Of a stretch of DNA of 64,000 nt, positions 10,848-20,796 are shown one piece after another; position 1 is the stretch's first letter, and every line of letters starts with the position of its first letter. The stretch lies in the NCBI RefSeq assembly GCF_016097405.1, contig NZ_JAEHGD010000002.1, positions 507,876 through 571,875 of the forward strand, given 5' to 3'. The notes beneath the pieces were generated by a model. The model was given only the letters and a program-made list of their open reading frames with translations. It did no database searches and was not told where the DNA came from. The translations under genes were made by a program, and so were the position numbers. This DNA is from a methane-oxidizing endosymbiont of Gigantopelta aegis. Lineage in GTDB: Bacteria; Pseudomonadota; Gammaproteobacteria; Methylococcales; Methylomonadaceae.

Positions 10848-10914
10848 TGTCAACGGCCAAAATAATTGAGCCAGTTTCGGCCATTAATATTGAGCCACTT
10901 TTCCAGAGAAATAG

Positions 10915-11654
10915 TTATTTGTTAAGTTTAGATTTCAGTCGATAACTTTCGCCTCCCAGCATAAAAATGTGTGAATGATGGATGAGCCTATCTACAATCG
11001 GCACGGCCACATTGTTGTCGAAAAAGAACTCACCCCAATTCGTAAATTCTTTGTTGGTTGTCAGGATGATTGAGCGGTATTCATAGAGCGCATTGATCAA
11101 TTGAAACAAGTTGTGCATACCTTGTTTATTCATCGGTAGATAACCGAGCTCATCAATGATCAACACATCAAATTTGAGTAGCTGATTGATTTTCTTTTCA
11201 ACTCGCCTTTGAGTTCAGCTAATTCCAATATTTCCATAAGAGCCAAAGCCGTGTTGAAGCTGACTTTATAGCCTGCATCAATCGCTTTAAGCCCCAGACC
11301 AATAGCCAGATGCGTTTTACCCACACCTGGCGGCCCGATAAAGACGACGTTATCTCGATTATCAATAAAGTTAAAGTCACACAGGCTATTCATTTCACGC
11401 TTGCTGATCGTGGTCTGAAAGCGATAGTCAAACTCTTCCAGGCTTTTATGCAAGGGAAAACCTGATCGCCGTCTGTTTTGTTCAATACGTTTACTGTTGC
11501 GTTGATTTTCTTCATACTCAACCAGACTTTGTGCAAACTGTAGATAAGAACTTTCATTTGCCTCAGCTTGGCTTAATAACGGCTCAAGATGTTCTGCAAT
11601 GGCTGACATGCGTAGGCTTCGGAATTTCTGGGTGACCTGATCAATGGATGACAT
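10915..11654 (-). pseudogene. istB: IS21 helper ATPase IstB, frameshifted
   Basis: AAA+ helper that loads the transposase on target DNA. Likely start MSSIDQVTQKF at 11654. Walker A is GPPGVGKTHLA; the frame then breaks near 11190, where one A is missing from an A4 run (GTTGAAAAGAAAATC), and resumes with Walker B LIIDELGYLPM and the sensor region ILTTNKEF. With one added A the two frames join into a normal-length IstB of about 245 residues. The start overlaps the istA end, as usual for IS21. Confidence 0.88.
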
Positions 11655-13199
11655 GGCTCTCTCCTTGACCGCCAGGGTGGCCATTTAGCGCAGCATAATG
11701 CGCTAATGCACTATTACCCTGATTAACTTGATCCTGTGTGACTTGCTGACTCTGTGAGTCGTTATTTTTCTCTGGGTTTTGTTGGAAAGCCAGCAGACGT
11801 TCTCTTAACCCTGTTGCTGTTAAGCGCGGTGTATTGATCAATCGTGATAAATGTTCTGCTTCAATAGCACCATATTGTTTGCAATACGCGCTGACTATTT
11901 GTTTAGCGCCCAAAAGCTGGTCTTTATATATTTTGGGTGAGGTCGTTTTAAGTAAGGCGCATAAAGCCTGAGTCTGCTCTGTGTCACCTAAAATGTGTAA
12001 AAGCTCAGCTTCTAAGTCTTTTATCCTCTGGGCTTTATCACGGTAATGATCGGTGTTCTTGATGACTTGACCTTTCTCGATGCTGATCAGGTGTTCAGCA
12101 ATTTTGTTACCTGTTTCTAAATCACTGATGATTAACTGACCTGTTTCGGTTTTGACACCGACACGGGCACTTTGATAGGCCATCGGCACGGAGTATTTAT
12201 TGATTGCCAAGCGATAAGTCCTGTTTTATCGGCTTTACGTGTAGCGACAGTACTTGCTGAATAAGACGCTATACAGGAAGGTGTCAAATAAGGCTGCATA
12301 TGAGCCTGTTCTGACTGATCATAATATTCTCTGGGTTTTTACCTGTGCTGCCATGAACACGTTGATTAGCGGTATTATCCAACCAGTCAGAAAAATACTG
12401 TTCTAATTCATGCCAGCTGGCAAAGCTTTCACCATAGAGCCCATTGTTTTTGGCATACTTTACACCTGCTTCAACCTTGCCCTTGCTTTCTGGGTCATAG
12501 CCTTCACAGGCATGAATACGAAATCCAGCGGCGGTTGCATACTGAAAAAAGCTGATTAAGGTTTAATTCCCTGAAGGTTTCACTGATAACCACCAGTTTA
12601 GTTTGATCATAAACACATTCCTCAGGCATGCCGCCAAAATAACGGAAGGCGACATCATGCTGTTTGATCAACATCTCGGTATTAATCGGCTTATTTGATA
12701 AAGATACATGCATTAAACGAGAATAAGACAATACGAAGACCATTAAATAAACGGTGGTTTCAACACCATTAATCATCACGCCACGCAGTTCACCGCCATC
12801 AACCTGACATTGTTCGCCAGGCACCATATCTATGACAGGCTCATAGTAACGGGCTTGCTTAAAACTGATTTCTTGCTTCAGTGCTTGAATATAGCGTCTG
12901 ACAGAACGATCTGACACGCTCAGTGTTTCAACCTTGGCCTTCAGTTTACGTAACACTTTAACCGCTGATAAATCGGGATAGGTTTGCAGCAGTTGAATAA
13001 TGTAGTCCCGATATTCATCTAGTTTCTTAGTTCTATCGGTATCGGACAATATCTCAGTAATTTCTGTTTCTGGCATGTTGAGATATTTACTGACGGTATT
13101 GCGAGAAACACCCAATTGTTTGGCAATCTTACGCTTCGATAAACCATTGCCTTGATTGTGTAATGCTTTGATCTGATGAATCACGATCCACTCCTTCAT
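11641..13199 (-). pseudogene. istA: IS21 transposase IstA, frameshifted
   Basis: DDE transposase. N-terminal helix-turn-helix (GLSKRKIAKQLGVSRNTVSK, about 18-37), then the core with EQCQVDGGE (first Asp) and EECVYDQTKLVV (second Asp). The frame breaks at about 12552-12557 in a T6 run. The third acidic residue lies in KGKVEAGVKY, encoded near 12460-12480 in another frame, and a second break lies between about 12215 and 12320. The C-terminal part follows at 11641-12210. Two homopolymer-type frameshifts make it inactive as written. Confidence 0.85.
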
Positions 13200-13313
13200 A
13201 ACGTTCCCTAGATAAATAGAGGGACTGTTACAGCTTTAATATAAAAAAGAAAGTCTGGAAAAGTGGCTCAATATTAATGGCCAGTTTTGGCTCAGTTTAA
13301 ATGGCCATTAACA

Positions 13314-13452
13314 ATCCGATCATAAATGGTTCCGTAATCTTGCAATATCAAGGATTGTTGTCGAAACTTTGGAGAGTCTGGACATGTCATTTCCAGAGCC
13401 GAAGGTTGATATCGCCAAAATCAAACGTAAATACCATAAATGGTTTGAGTGA
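13314..13452 (+). pseudogene. PPK2-family polyphosphate kinase, C-terminal fragment
   Basis: After the second ATCCG copy the frame reads DHKWFRNLAISRIVVETLES, LDMSFPEPKVDIAKIK and ends KYHKWFE at TGA 13450-13452. HKWFRN and the DMxxPEP motif are PPK2 hallmarks near the C-terminus. It continues the fragment at 10614-10847 exactly once the IS21 and one target copy are removed. Confidence 0.92.
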
Positions 13453-13481
13453 TCGGCGTTGAGAAAAATTACGCAAAAACC

Positions 13482-13509
13482 TTGCCAAATTAAAAAAAAG
13501 GGTTATAAT
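13482..13509 (+). promoter_or_regulatory. Sigma70-type promoter of the initiator tRNA
   Basis: TTGCCA at 13482-13487 and a perfect TATAAT at 13504-13509 with 16 bases between; the tRNA begins 13 bases after the -10 box. Confidence 0.8.
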
Positions 13510-13521
13510 ACTCGAATCAAT

Positions 13522-13598
<77 letters not shown>

Positions 13599-13604
13599 AA
13601 TTTT

Positions 13605-13643
13605 AAAGCCTGGTTCTTATCGTATAGGAACCAGGCTTTTTAT
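13605..13643 (+). terminator. Intrinsic terminator after tRNA-fMet
   Basis: AAAGCCTGGTTC (13605-13616) pairs with GAACCAGGCTTT (13628-13639), loop of 11 bases, then a T-rich run. Strong rho-independent form. Confidence 0.93.
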
Positions 13644-13774
13644 TGCCTCAATGTTTTGTTATTCAGATCGTATTCAAGATCGACCGCAGCACGGCCATTT
13701 ATGCTTGGCGGATGTTCGAAATTCTTCGGCCTCATGTAAACTCCAGTTTCTAGGTAACATTTGCATACAAACTA

Positions 13775-14567
13775 GGGGCTGTTGCCGTTTTGAAAATCCC
13801 CTTGAAATTCAATAACTCCGCCACATAGATTGTTTATTTTGACTCAAAAACAAGCAAACTATGCCCCGACAAATGCTTACGGATGAACTTTGGGAGAAAC
13901 TGAAGATAATTATGTTGAAAATGGGAATTTATGACAAACCTTGTCTTCGAAAAACAGTCGAAGGTATTTTTTATCGCTTGCGAGTAGGTTGTCCCTGGAG
14001 AGATTTACCCACGGCTTTTGGTAATTGGAATGCGGTATATAAACGATTCAATGACTGGTCTCGTAAAGAAAAACTGATGGGTATTTTTAACGCCTTGGTT
14101 GTTGATCCAGACCTGGAATGGGAATTTATTGATGGGAGTATTGTGAAAGCACATCAGCATAGTAGTGGTGCGGCCTGTGAACAAGAAACAGCGATAGGGA
14201 AATCTGTCGCCGGGAACACCAGTAAAATTCATATGGCCGTTGATGCCTGTGGTCTTCCTATTCATTTCTCAGTGACAGGCGGCGAAGTTCATGACTGTAA
14301 AGAAGCACCGAAATTAGTTGCAGAGCTCCCAAAAGGTGACTATATAGTTGCTGACAGAGGCTATGACAGTGAAGCATTACGTCTTCAAATTAAAGACAAA
14401 GGGGCTGTTCCTGTTATCCCAAGAAAAGAATTCAACTCGGGGAAATGATGAAATGGATTGGTGTCTCTACAAATATCGCCATCTCGTTGAAAATGTGTTT
14501 GCAAGACTTAAGCATTTCAGAGCGATGCGCCTTTTTATGGTTACCTATGTGAAATGGCAACAGCCCC
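13775..14567 (+). mobile_element. IS5-family (IS427-like) element, copy 1, internally deleted
   Basis: Ends GGGGCTGTTGCC and GGCAACAGCCCC, target TA on both sides (13773-13774, 14568-14569). 793 bp against 851 bp for copy 3: about 60 bases are missing near 14527, where GCGATGCGCC replaces the stretch between two GCGAT/GCGCC sites. The insertion lies between tRNA-fMet and gyrA with no gene visibly broken. 13644-13774 and 14570-14700 hold no recognisable gene. Confidence 0.93.
13861..14567 (+). pseudogene. IS5-family transposase, copy 1, broken
   Basis: Starts MPRQMLTDELWEKLKII; has GCPWRDLPTAFGNW and the first Asp in DGSIVKAHQH, the second Asp in VADRGYDSEALR. The frame breaks at 14425-14430, where the A-run has four A instead of six as in copy 3; a deletion then removes part of the C-terminus, but the YKYRHLVENVFARLKHFRA region with the catalytic Glu is still readable. 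Inactive. Confidence 0.9.
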
Positions 14568-14726
14568 TAGTAGGCCATAACGATTTTAAGCGATTGTCAA
14601 TAAGCGTAACTATTATCTCTAAGGCGTATAGTGCGCACCAATATACTCTTTTGAGCCGCATTAAAAGCTATTTGTGGCATGCGCCGTAAGCGTGCTCTAG
14701 TGTCAGGATTAAAGTCATGTTCTGTT

Positions 14727-14756
14727 TTCGACTAAAGTGGCAAAATTTGGTACAAT
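14727..14756 (+). promoter_or_regulatory. Probable gyrA promoter
   Basis: TTCGAC at 14727-14732, 18 bases, TACAAT at 14751-14756. It leaves a leader of about 180 bases before the gyrA ATG. Confidence 0.5.
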
Positions 14757-14830
14757 CAAAAGGATTTTTTACCCTATTTCTATGTGAGCGAGTGAGGCCT
14801 TAGCGTAGCTGTCAAGGTGTTTTAAGGACG

Positions 14831-14865
14831 CCCTGTACAGGGTGTTGAACGAACAGATTCAACAC
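14831..14865 (+). promoter_or_regulatory. Tandem palindromes in the gyrA leader
   Basis: CCCTGTACAGGG (14831-14842) is a perfect 12-base palindrome; GTGTTGAA (14842-14849) and TTCAACAC (14858-14865) form an 8-bp inverted repeat directly after it. They may be operator sites or RNA stems. No known regulator could be assigned. Confidence 0.5.
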
Positions 14866-14941
14866 TATTGGCTTTTACTTGGGTTGCATGAGGTGTTTTG
14901 CGCGTTAAGCGTTTATGTCTGTTTTTGGATGCCACGGAGTT

Positions 14942-17518
14942 ATGTCGGATTTCGCAAAAGAAATTGTACCTGTAAATCTCGAAGATGAGATGAAGCAATC
15001 TTATCTGGATTATGCCATGAGTGTCATTGTTGGCCGGGCATTGCCAGATGTCAGGGATGGATTGAAGCCGGTTCATCGGCGTGTCTTATATGCTATGCAT
15101 GTACTGGGCAATGATTGGAATAAACCGTATAAAAAATCGGCCCGTGTGGTGGGTGATGTTATTGGTAAATATCATCCGCATGGTGATACGGCGGTTTATG
15201 ACACCATTGTCAGAATGGCGCAGCCTTTTTCGTTGCGCTATATGCTGGTCGACGGACAGGGCAATTTCGGATCGGTCGATGGCGATTCGCCCGCCGCGAT
15301 GCGTTACACCGAAGTCAGGATGTCAAAGATTGCGCATGAGTTGCTAGCGGATCTAGACAAGGAAACCGTCGATTTTATTCCCAACTATGACGACTCGGAG
15401 ACAGAACCTGCGGTTATGCCGACCCGGATTCCGAACTTGTTAGCCAATGGATCATCCGGTATTGCAGTCGGTATGGCGACCAATATTCCACCTCACAATC
15501 TGACAGAAGTGATTACGGCGTGTTTGGCGCTGATTGAAAATCCGGATTTAAGCATTGCTGAGCTGATTAACATCATTCCTGGGCCAGATTTTCCGACAGC
15601 CGGTATTATCAATGGTGCATCCGGAATTTATGATGCCTACAGCACTGGCCGTGGCAAAATTTATGTGCGCGCACGCTGCCATTTTGAAGAAATCGGTAGT
15701 AATGGTCGACAAGCGATTATTACGACCGAGCTGCCTTATCAGGTTAACAAGGCACGCTTGCTGGAAAAAATCGCCGAAATGGTCAAAGAGGGCAAAATCG
15801 AGGGTATTTCCGGCCTGCGTGATGAATCCGATAAAGACGGCATGCGCATGGTGATTGAATTACGGCGTGGGGAAGTGCCCGAAGTCATTCTGAATAATTT
15901 GTACAAGCAAACCCAATTGCAAACCGTATTCGGTATCAATATGGTGGCTTTGCATCATGGCCGCCCACATTTAATGAATCTGAAAGAGATTCTGGTTGCG
16001 TTTATTGATCATCGGCGTGAAATTGTCACGCGGCGGACCCTTTATAATTTGCGTAAGGCACGGGAGCGTGCGCATATTTTAGAAGGGCTGGCGGTCGCTT
16101 TAGCCAATATCGATGAAATGATCGAGTTGATCAAAACATCACCAACGCCGGCCGAAGCCAAAAAGGGTTTGTTAGCGCGAAATTGGGAACCCGGCCTGGT
16201 ATCAGCATTGCTAGATCGAGCCGATTCTGCGCGCTCCCGGCCTGAGAATTTGCCGGCCGAGTTTGGGTTGGTCGATAACTTGTATCGATTATCTGAAGCT
16301 CAAGCCCAGGCGATTCTGGAGTTGCGGCTGCATCGTTTGACAGGTCTTGAACAAGATAAAATCATCAACGAATACAAGCAACTGCTAGAACAAATTGATG
16401 AATATCTGCATATTCTGGCCAGTGATGAGCGTTTGATGGAAGTCATTCGCGAAGAGCTAGAAGAGGTGCGGGAGAAATATGGTGATGAACGTCGCACCGA
16501 AATCATTCAGGATTATTTGAATCTGACGGCCGAAGACTTGATTACCGAAGAAGACATGGTCGTGACGATGTCTCATGAAGGTTATGTGAAGTCTCAACCA
16601 TTAGATGATTACAAAGCGCAACGGCGGGGTGGGCGCGGTAAATCGGCGACGGCAACGAAAGAAGAGGATTTTGTTGAAAAACTGATTATCGCCAATACCC
16701 ACGATACCATCTTGTGTTTTTCCTCGACCGGTAAGGTGTATTGGTTGAAAGTTTTTCAGTTGCCGGTGGCCAGCCGCTCGTCTCGTGGCAAACCATTTGT
16801 CAACTTACTCCCACTGGAAGAAGGCGAGAGAATCAATGCCATGTTGACAGTGCGGGAATATAGTGCGGATAAATATATCTTTATGGCAACGGCCGCGGGT
16901 ACGGTTAAAAAGACACCATTAAAGGAGTTTGAACGGCAGCGCGCGAATGGCAAGATTGCCATTGATTTGCGCGAGAATGATACGCTGGTGGGGGTTGACA
17001 TTACCGATGGCAAACAGAATATTTTATTGTTTAGCAGCGATGGTAAGGCGGTTTGTTTTAATGAACGTGATGTTCGCTCAATGGGCAGGACAGCCGCCGG
17101 TGTTCGCGGCATTCGGTTACAGCCGGGGCAAAAAGTAATTTCCCTGATTGTCGCTAGCGAAGGTACTGTACTGATTGTCACTGAAAATGGGTATGGCAAG
17201 CGTACGCGACTGGAGGAATTTACCTTACATAAACGCGGTGGACAAGGTTTGATTGCGATTCAAACCTCTGAGCGCAATGGCGCGGTTGTGGGTGCGGTTT
17301 TGGTTAATGACGATGATGAAATCATGCTGATTACCAATGGTGGTACGCTGGTTCGAACTCGGGTGAGCGAAATTCGAGTGATGGGCAGAAATACACAGGG
17401 AGTTACCGTCATTAAACCGGATAAAGGCGAGAAAGTGGTCGGTGTTGATCGCATCGATGCCTTGCCTGACGATGAAACAGAACAACCTGATGAAAGCAAC
17501 GACGGAGAACATGACTAA
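14942..17518 (+). CDS. gyrA: DNA gyrase subunit A
   Basis: Breakage-reunion subunit of gyrase, which introduces negative supercoils. 858 residues from ATG 14942 after GGAG; the alternative ATG at 14915 would add nine residues absent in the family. Winged-helix core with catalytic Tyr in AAMRYTE, coiled coil (about 360-500), then the C-terminal pinwheel with the GyrA-box-like [10 protein letters not shown]. The quinolone region reads [12 protein letters not shown]: Thr at the Ser83 position and Asp at 87. The acidic tail [16 protein letters not shown] is normal. Stop and serC start overlap (TAATG). Confidence 0.98.
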   Translation: MSDFAKEIVPVNLEDEMKQSYLDYAMSVIVGRALPDVRDGLKPVHRRVLYAMHVLGNDWNKPYKKSARVVGDVIGKYHPHGDTAVYDTIVRMAQPFSLRYMLVDGQGNFGSVDGDSPAAMRYTEVRMSKIAHELLADLDKETVDFIPNYDDSETEPAVMPTRIPNLLANGSSGIAVGMATNIPPHNLTEVITACLALIENPDLSIAELINIIPGPDFPTAGIINGASGIYDAYSTGRGKIYVRARCHFEEIGSNGRQAIITTELPYQVNKARLLEKIAEMVKEGKIEGISGLRDESDKDGMRMVIELRRGEVPEVILNNLYKQTQLQTVFGINMVALHHGRPHLMNLKEILVAFIDHRREIVTRRTLYNLRKARERAHILEGLAVALANIDEMIELIKTSPTPAEAKKGLLARNWEPGLVSALLDRADSARSRPENLPAEFGLVDNLYRLSEAQAQAILELRLHRLTGLEQDKIINEYKQLLEQIDEYLHILASDERLMEVIREELEEVREKYGDERRTEIIQDYLNLTAEDLITEEDMVVTMSHEGYVKSQPLDDYKAQRRGGRGKSATATKEEDFVEKLIIANTHDTILCFSSTGKVYWLKVFQLPVASRSSRGKPFVNLLPLEEGERINAMLTVREYSADKYIFMATAAGTVKKTPLKEFERQRANGKIAIDLRENDTLVGVDITDGKQNILLFSSDGKAVCFNERDVRSMGRTAAGVRGIRLQPGQKVISLIVASEGTVLIVTENGYGKRTRLEEFTLHKRGGQGLIAIQTSERNGAVVGAVLVNDDDEIMLITNGGTLVRTRVSEIRVMGRNTQGVTVIKPDKGEKVVGVDRIDALPDDETEQPDESNDGEHD

Positions 17519-18597
17519 TGTCGCGGATATTTAATTTTAGCGCCGGCCCTTCAACCTTGCCGGAAGCCGTTTTAAAACAAGCACAGGAAGAAATGCTGGA
17601 TTGGCGTGGAACCGGTATGTCGGTGATGGAAATGAGTCATCGCGGCAAACAGTTTATGTCAATCGCACAAGAGCTGATGCAGGATTTGCGTGATTTAATG
17701 CAGATTCCAGAGAGTCATAAAATCGCTTTGTTACAGGGCGGTGCGACAGCACAGTTCTCCTTTATTCCGCAGAATATTTTGGGCGATGAAAACAAAGCTT
17801 GTTATGTCAATACCGGTGCATGGTCTAAAAAAGCGATTAAAGACGGTGGACGTTTTTGCGATGTAACCGTTGTTGCCGATGCTAAGGACAGTAATTATAC
17901 AACGATTCCGGATGTCGCCGATTGGGAACAGGTTGCCGATGCCGGTTATTTGCATTACACCAGTAATGAGACCATTCATGGTGTCGAGTTTCAGGATATT
18001 CCCGATGTCGGTGATTTACCCTTGGTGGCGGATATGTCGTCCAATATTTTATCCCGCCCGGTCGATGTTAGTCGCTTTGGTCTGATTTATGCCGGCACGC
18101 AGAAAAACATGGGGCCTGCGGGGGTGACGGTTGTAATTGTGCGCGAAGATTTATTGGGCCGTACTCGCGACAGTGTGCCGCCGGTGTTTAATTATCAGCA
18201 GCAAATCGACAATGACTCCATGCTGAATACGCCAGCGACTTATAACTGGTATTTAGTCGGTCTGGTCTTGAAATGGTTGAAGCAACAAGGTGGTATTGCG
18301 GCAATGGAAACAATCAATCGTCGTAAGGCCGATAAGCTTTATCAAGCTATCGATCAGTCCAGCTTATATAGTAATCCGGTGGATAAGGCTTATCGTTCGC
18401 GGATGAATATCCCCTTTGTTTTGGCCGATAGTAGTCTAGATCAAGAATTTCTGGCCCTGGCCGAGCAAAACGGGTTAAGCAGCTTAAAAGGTCATCGTTC
18501 GGTTGGCGGTATGCGTGCCAGTATCTATAACGCCATGCCCGAAGCGGGTGTCGATGCCTTGATTGATTTCATGCAGGAATTTGAGAGAACGCATTAA
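17518..18597 (+). CDS. serC: Phosphoserine aminotransferase
   Basis: PLP enzyme converting 3-phosphohydroxypyruvate and glutamate to phosphoserine; also acts in pyridoxal phosphate synthesis. 359 residues. N-terminal NFSAGPSTLPEAVLKQAQEE, the PLP lysine in YAGTQKNMGPAGVTVVIVRE (about residue 196), C-terminal GHRSVGGMRASIYNAMP. One-base overlap with gyrA and four bases before the pheA start, so it heads an operon for serine and aromatic amino acids as in many gammaproteobacteria. Confidence 0.98.
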   Translation: MSRIFNFSAGPSTLPEAVLKQAQEEMLDWRGTGMSVMEMSHRGKQFMSIAQELMQDLRDLMQIPESHKIALLQGGATAQFSFIPQNILGDENKACYVNTGAWSKKAIKDGGRFCDVTVVADAKDSNYTTIPDVADWEQVADAGYLHYTSNETIHGVEFQDIPDVGDLPLVADMSSNILSRPVDVSRFGLIYAGTQKNMGPAGVTVVIVREDLLGRTRDSVPPVFNYQQQIDNDSMLNTPATYNWYLVGLVLKWLKQQGGIAAMETINRRKADKLYQAIDQSSLYSNPVDKAYRSRMNIPFVLADSSLDQEFLALAEQNGLSSLKGHRSVGGMRASIYNAMPEAGVDALIDFMQEFERTH

Positions 18598-18601
18598 GCC
18601 G

Positions 18602-19687
18602 ATGACGGATATTATCCCGCTTTCACAATTACGCGAGAAAATCGACCAATTGGATGAGCAGATTCTGACACTGATCAATCAGCGTGCGCAGTGTGCGATG
18701 GAAGTTGCTAAAACCAAGTTGGCGCAAGGCGAAACCGGTAGTTTCTATCGTCCAGATCGAGAGGCTTTGGTGTTGCGCCGGATCGAACAGCTCAATCCGG
18801 GGCCGTTATCCAATGACACGGCAAAATATTTCTTTCGTGAAATCATGTCGGCCTGCCTAGCCTTGGAAAAACCACTGGAAGTGGCGTACTTAGGGCCGGA
18901 AGGCACCTTTACCCAACAAGCGACATTTAAGCATTTTGGTCATGCGGTCAAAGATATTCCTGTCGCTACCATCGGTGAGATTTTCAATGCGGTAGAAAAC
19001 GGGCATTACCAATTTGGTGTAGTGCCAGTCGAAAATTCTACCGAAGGCGTCATTGCGCACACGCTGGATCGGTTTATGGGCTCCTCATTGAAGATATGCG
19101 GGGAAGTTGAAATACGCGTGCATCATAATCTGATGGGCAAGATGGAAAAATTGGCGCAGATTACCGAGGTCTATTCTCATCAGCAATCGTTGGCGCAATG
19201 TCGGCAATGGTTGTCGGCCAATTTACCCGGTGTGCCATGTACGGCGGTCAGCAGCAATGCAGAAGCGGCCCGCTTGGCCAGTCTCGAGCCAGGCAAAGCG
19301 GCTATCGCCAGTTCGGTGGCGGCAGAAATTTATCAACTTAATATTTTGGAAAAGAATATTGAGGATGATTGTAACAATACTACGCGTTTTATTATCATCG
19401 GCACCTTGCAGCCGGATTCTACAGGTTATGATAAAACCTCAATTCTGGTTTCGACGGGTAATCAATCCGGCGCCTTATATAAAATACTCCGGCCATTTGC
19501 CGAACATGGTATCAGTCTGTCACATATTGAATCGCGTCCTTCACGACAAGGATTATGGGAGTATGTATTTTTTATGGATATCAATGGCCACCAACAGGAT
19601 GATTCGGTCAAAAAAGCATTGGCGCAGTTACGTGACAATGTACAGGTGTTGAAGATTTTGGGGTCATACCCTAAGGCAGCAATTTAA
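18602..19687 (+). CDS. pheA: Bifunctional chorismate mutase / prephenate dehydratase (P-protein)
   Basis: Converts chorismate to prephenate and then to phenylpyruvate. 361 residues from ATG 18602 (MTDIIPLSQL). Chorismate mutase domain about 10-95 (LREKIDQLDEQILTLINQRA), prephenate dehydratase about 97-270 (YLGPEGTFTQQATFKHFG; ENSTEGVI; TTRFIIIG), ACT domain about 280-355 with GALYKILRPFAEHGISLSHI and the ESRP motif, which usually binds phenylalanine for feedback inhibition. Stop overlaps the hisC ATG (TAATG). Confidence 0.98.
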   Translation: MTDIIPLSQLREKIDQLDEQILTLINQRAQCAMEVAKTKLAQGETGSFYRPDREALVLRRIEQLNPGPLSNDTAKYFFREIMSACLALEKPLEVAYLGPEGTFTQQATFKHFGHAVKDIPVATIGEIFNAVENGHYQFGVVPVENSTEGVIAHTLDRFMGSSLKICGEVEIRVHHNLMGKMEKLAQITEVYSHQQSLAQCRQWLSANLPGVPCTAVSSNAEAARLASLEPGKAAIASSVAAEIYQLNILEKNIEDDCNNTTRFIIIGTLQPDSTGYDKTSILVSTGNQSGALYKILRPFAEHGISLSHIESRPSRQGLWEYVFFMDINGHQQDDSVKKALAQLRDNVQVLKILGSYPKAAI

Positions 19688-20796
19688 TGACAACCTCAAG
19701 CGTGTTCGACCTGGCCTTGCCGGGCATACAAAAATTGATTCCCTATACGCCAGGAAAGCCGATTGAAGAACTGGAGCGGGAGCTGGGCTTAAGTGAAATC
19801 ATCAAACTTGCCTCGAATGAAAATCCATTAGGTCCAAGTCCTCGGGTGACTGATGCGATTAAGCAAGCCTTACCTGAAATAACACGCTATCCTGATGGTA
19901 ATGGGTTTAAGCTGAAAACCGTACTGGCTGAAAAATATGGTGTAGAGCTTAACCAGATTACCCTGGGGAATGGTTCGAACGAGATACTGGAGTTGGTGGC
20001 ACGAACCTTTTTAACGCCGGACTTAAATGTCGTTTTTTCTCAACATGCTTTTGCCGTCTATCCGTTGGTCACGCAGGCTGTCGGTGCACAGGCGCAAGAG
20101 GTAGCGGCGCGTAATTATGGGCATGACTTGACCGCGATGCGGGCGCATATAAACGATAAAACACGGCTGGTGTTTATCGCTAATCCCAATAATCCGACAG
20201 GAACCTTATTGACGGCCGATGTACTGGAAGAATTTATTGCCAGTTTGCCGGCACATGTTATTTGTGTTTTGGATGAGGCCTATTATGAATATGTTGATCC
20301 TGCACAACGCGCGGATTCTATCGCCTGGTTAGCGCGTTATCCCAATCTACTGATTACGCGGACTTTTTCAAAAGCTTATGGTTTGGCCGGTTTGCGAGTC
20401 GGATTTGGTCTGGCTTCGGCTGAAATGAGTGATTTGTTAAATCGGGTCAGGCAGCCGTTTAATAATAATGCGCTAGCGCTGGTCGCGGCAGAAACGGCCT
20501 TACAGGATCAAGATTATTTACAACATAGCGTCGCCACCAATAATGCGGGTATGCAGCTGTTGACAGAGGTTTTTGATACACTGGGATTAAGCCCGATTCC
20601 ATCGGCGGGTAATTTTGTGTCGGTCGATTTTGGCCGTGATGCCCAGCCGATTTATCAGGCGTTACTGAAAAAAGGTGTGATTGTCCGACCTGTGGCTAAT
20701 TATGGTATGCCGACTTTCTTACGCATCAGTATCGGCACCGACGCTGAAAATCGCTTTTTTATTCAAGCGTTAAGAGACGTTCTAAATCATGTTTGA
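19687..20796 (+). CDS. hisC: Histidinol-phosphate / aromatic aminotransferase
   Basis: PLP-dependent class I/II aminotransferase, 369 residues. Shows KLASNENPLGPSP (about 37), NPNNPTG (about 169), DEAYYEYVD and the PLP lysine in RTFSKAYGLAGLRVGFGLA (about 230). Family naming is HisC, but its place between pheA and tyrA suggests it also, or mainly, transaminates phenylpyruvate and prephenate or hydroxyphenylpyruvate; whether the histidine operon has a second hisC cannot be seen. Overlaps tyrA by 8 bases. Confidence 0.93.
   Translation: MTTSSVFDLALPGIQKLIPYTPGKPIEELERELGLSEIIKLASNENPLGPSPRVTDAIKQALPEITRYPDGNGFKLKTVLAEKYGVELNQITLGNGSNEILELVARTFLTPDLNVVFSQHAFAVYPLVTQAVGAQAQEVAARNYGHDLTAMRAHINDKTRLVFIANPNNPTGTLLTADVLEEFIASLPAHVICVLDEAYYEYVDPAQRADSIAWLARYPNLLITRTFSKAYGLAGLRVGFGLASAEMSDLLNRVRQPFNNNALALVAAETALQDQDYLQHSVATNNAGMQLLTEVFDTLGLSPIPSAGNFVSVDFGRDAQPIYQALLKKGVIVRPVANYGMPTFLRISIGTDAENRFFIQALRDVLNHV

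Larger units (their letters stand above)
10848..13313 (-). mobile_element. IS21-family element, 2466 bp, with 5-bp target duplication
   Basis: Ends TGTCAACGGCC (10848) and GGCCATTAACA (13313) are inverted; inner terminal repeats with GGCCATTAATATTGAGCCAC occur at both ends, as in IS21. The target duplication ATCCG is present at 10843-10847 and 13314-13318. Carries istA and istB on the minus strand, both frameshifted, so the copy is probably inactive. Confidence 0.93.
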
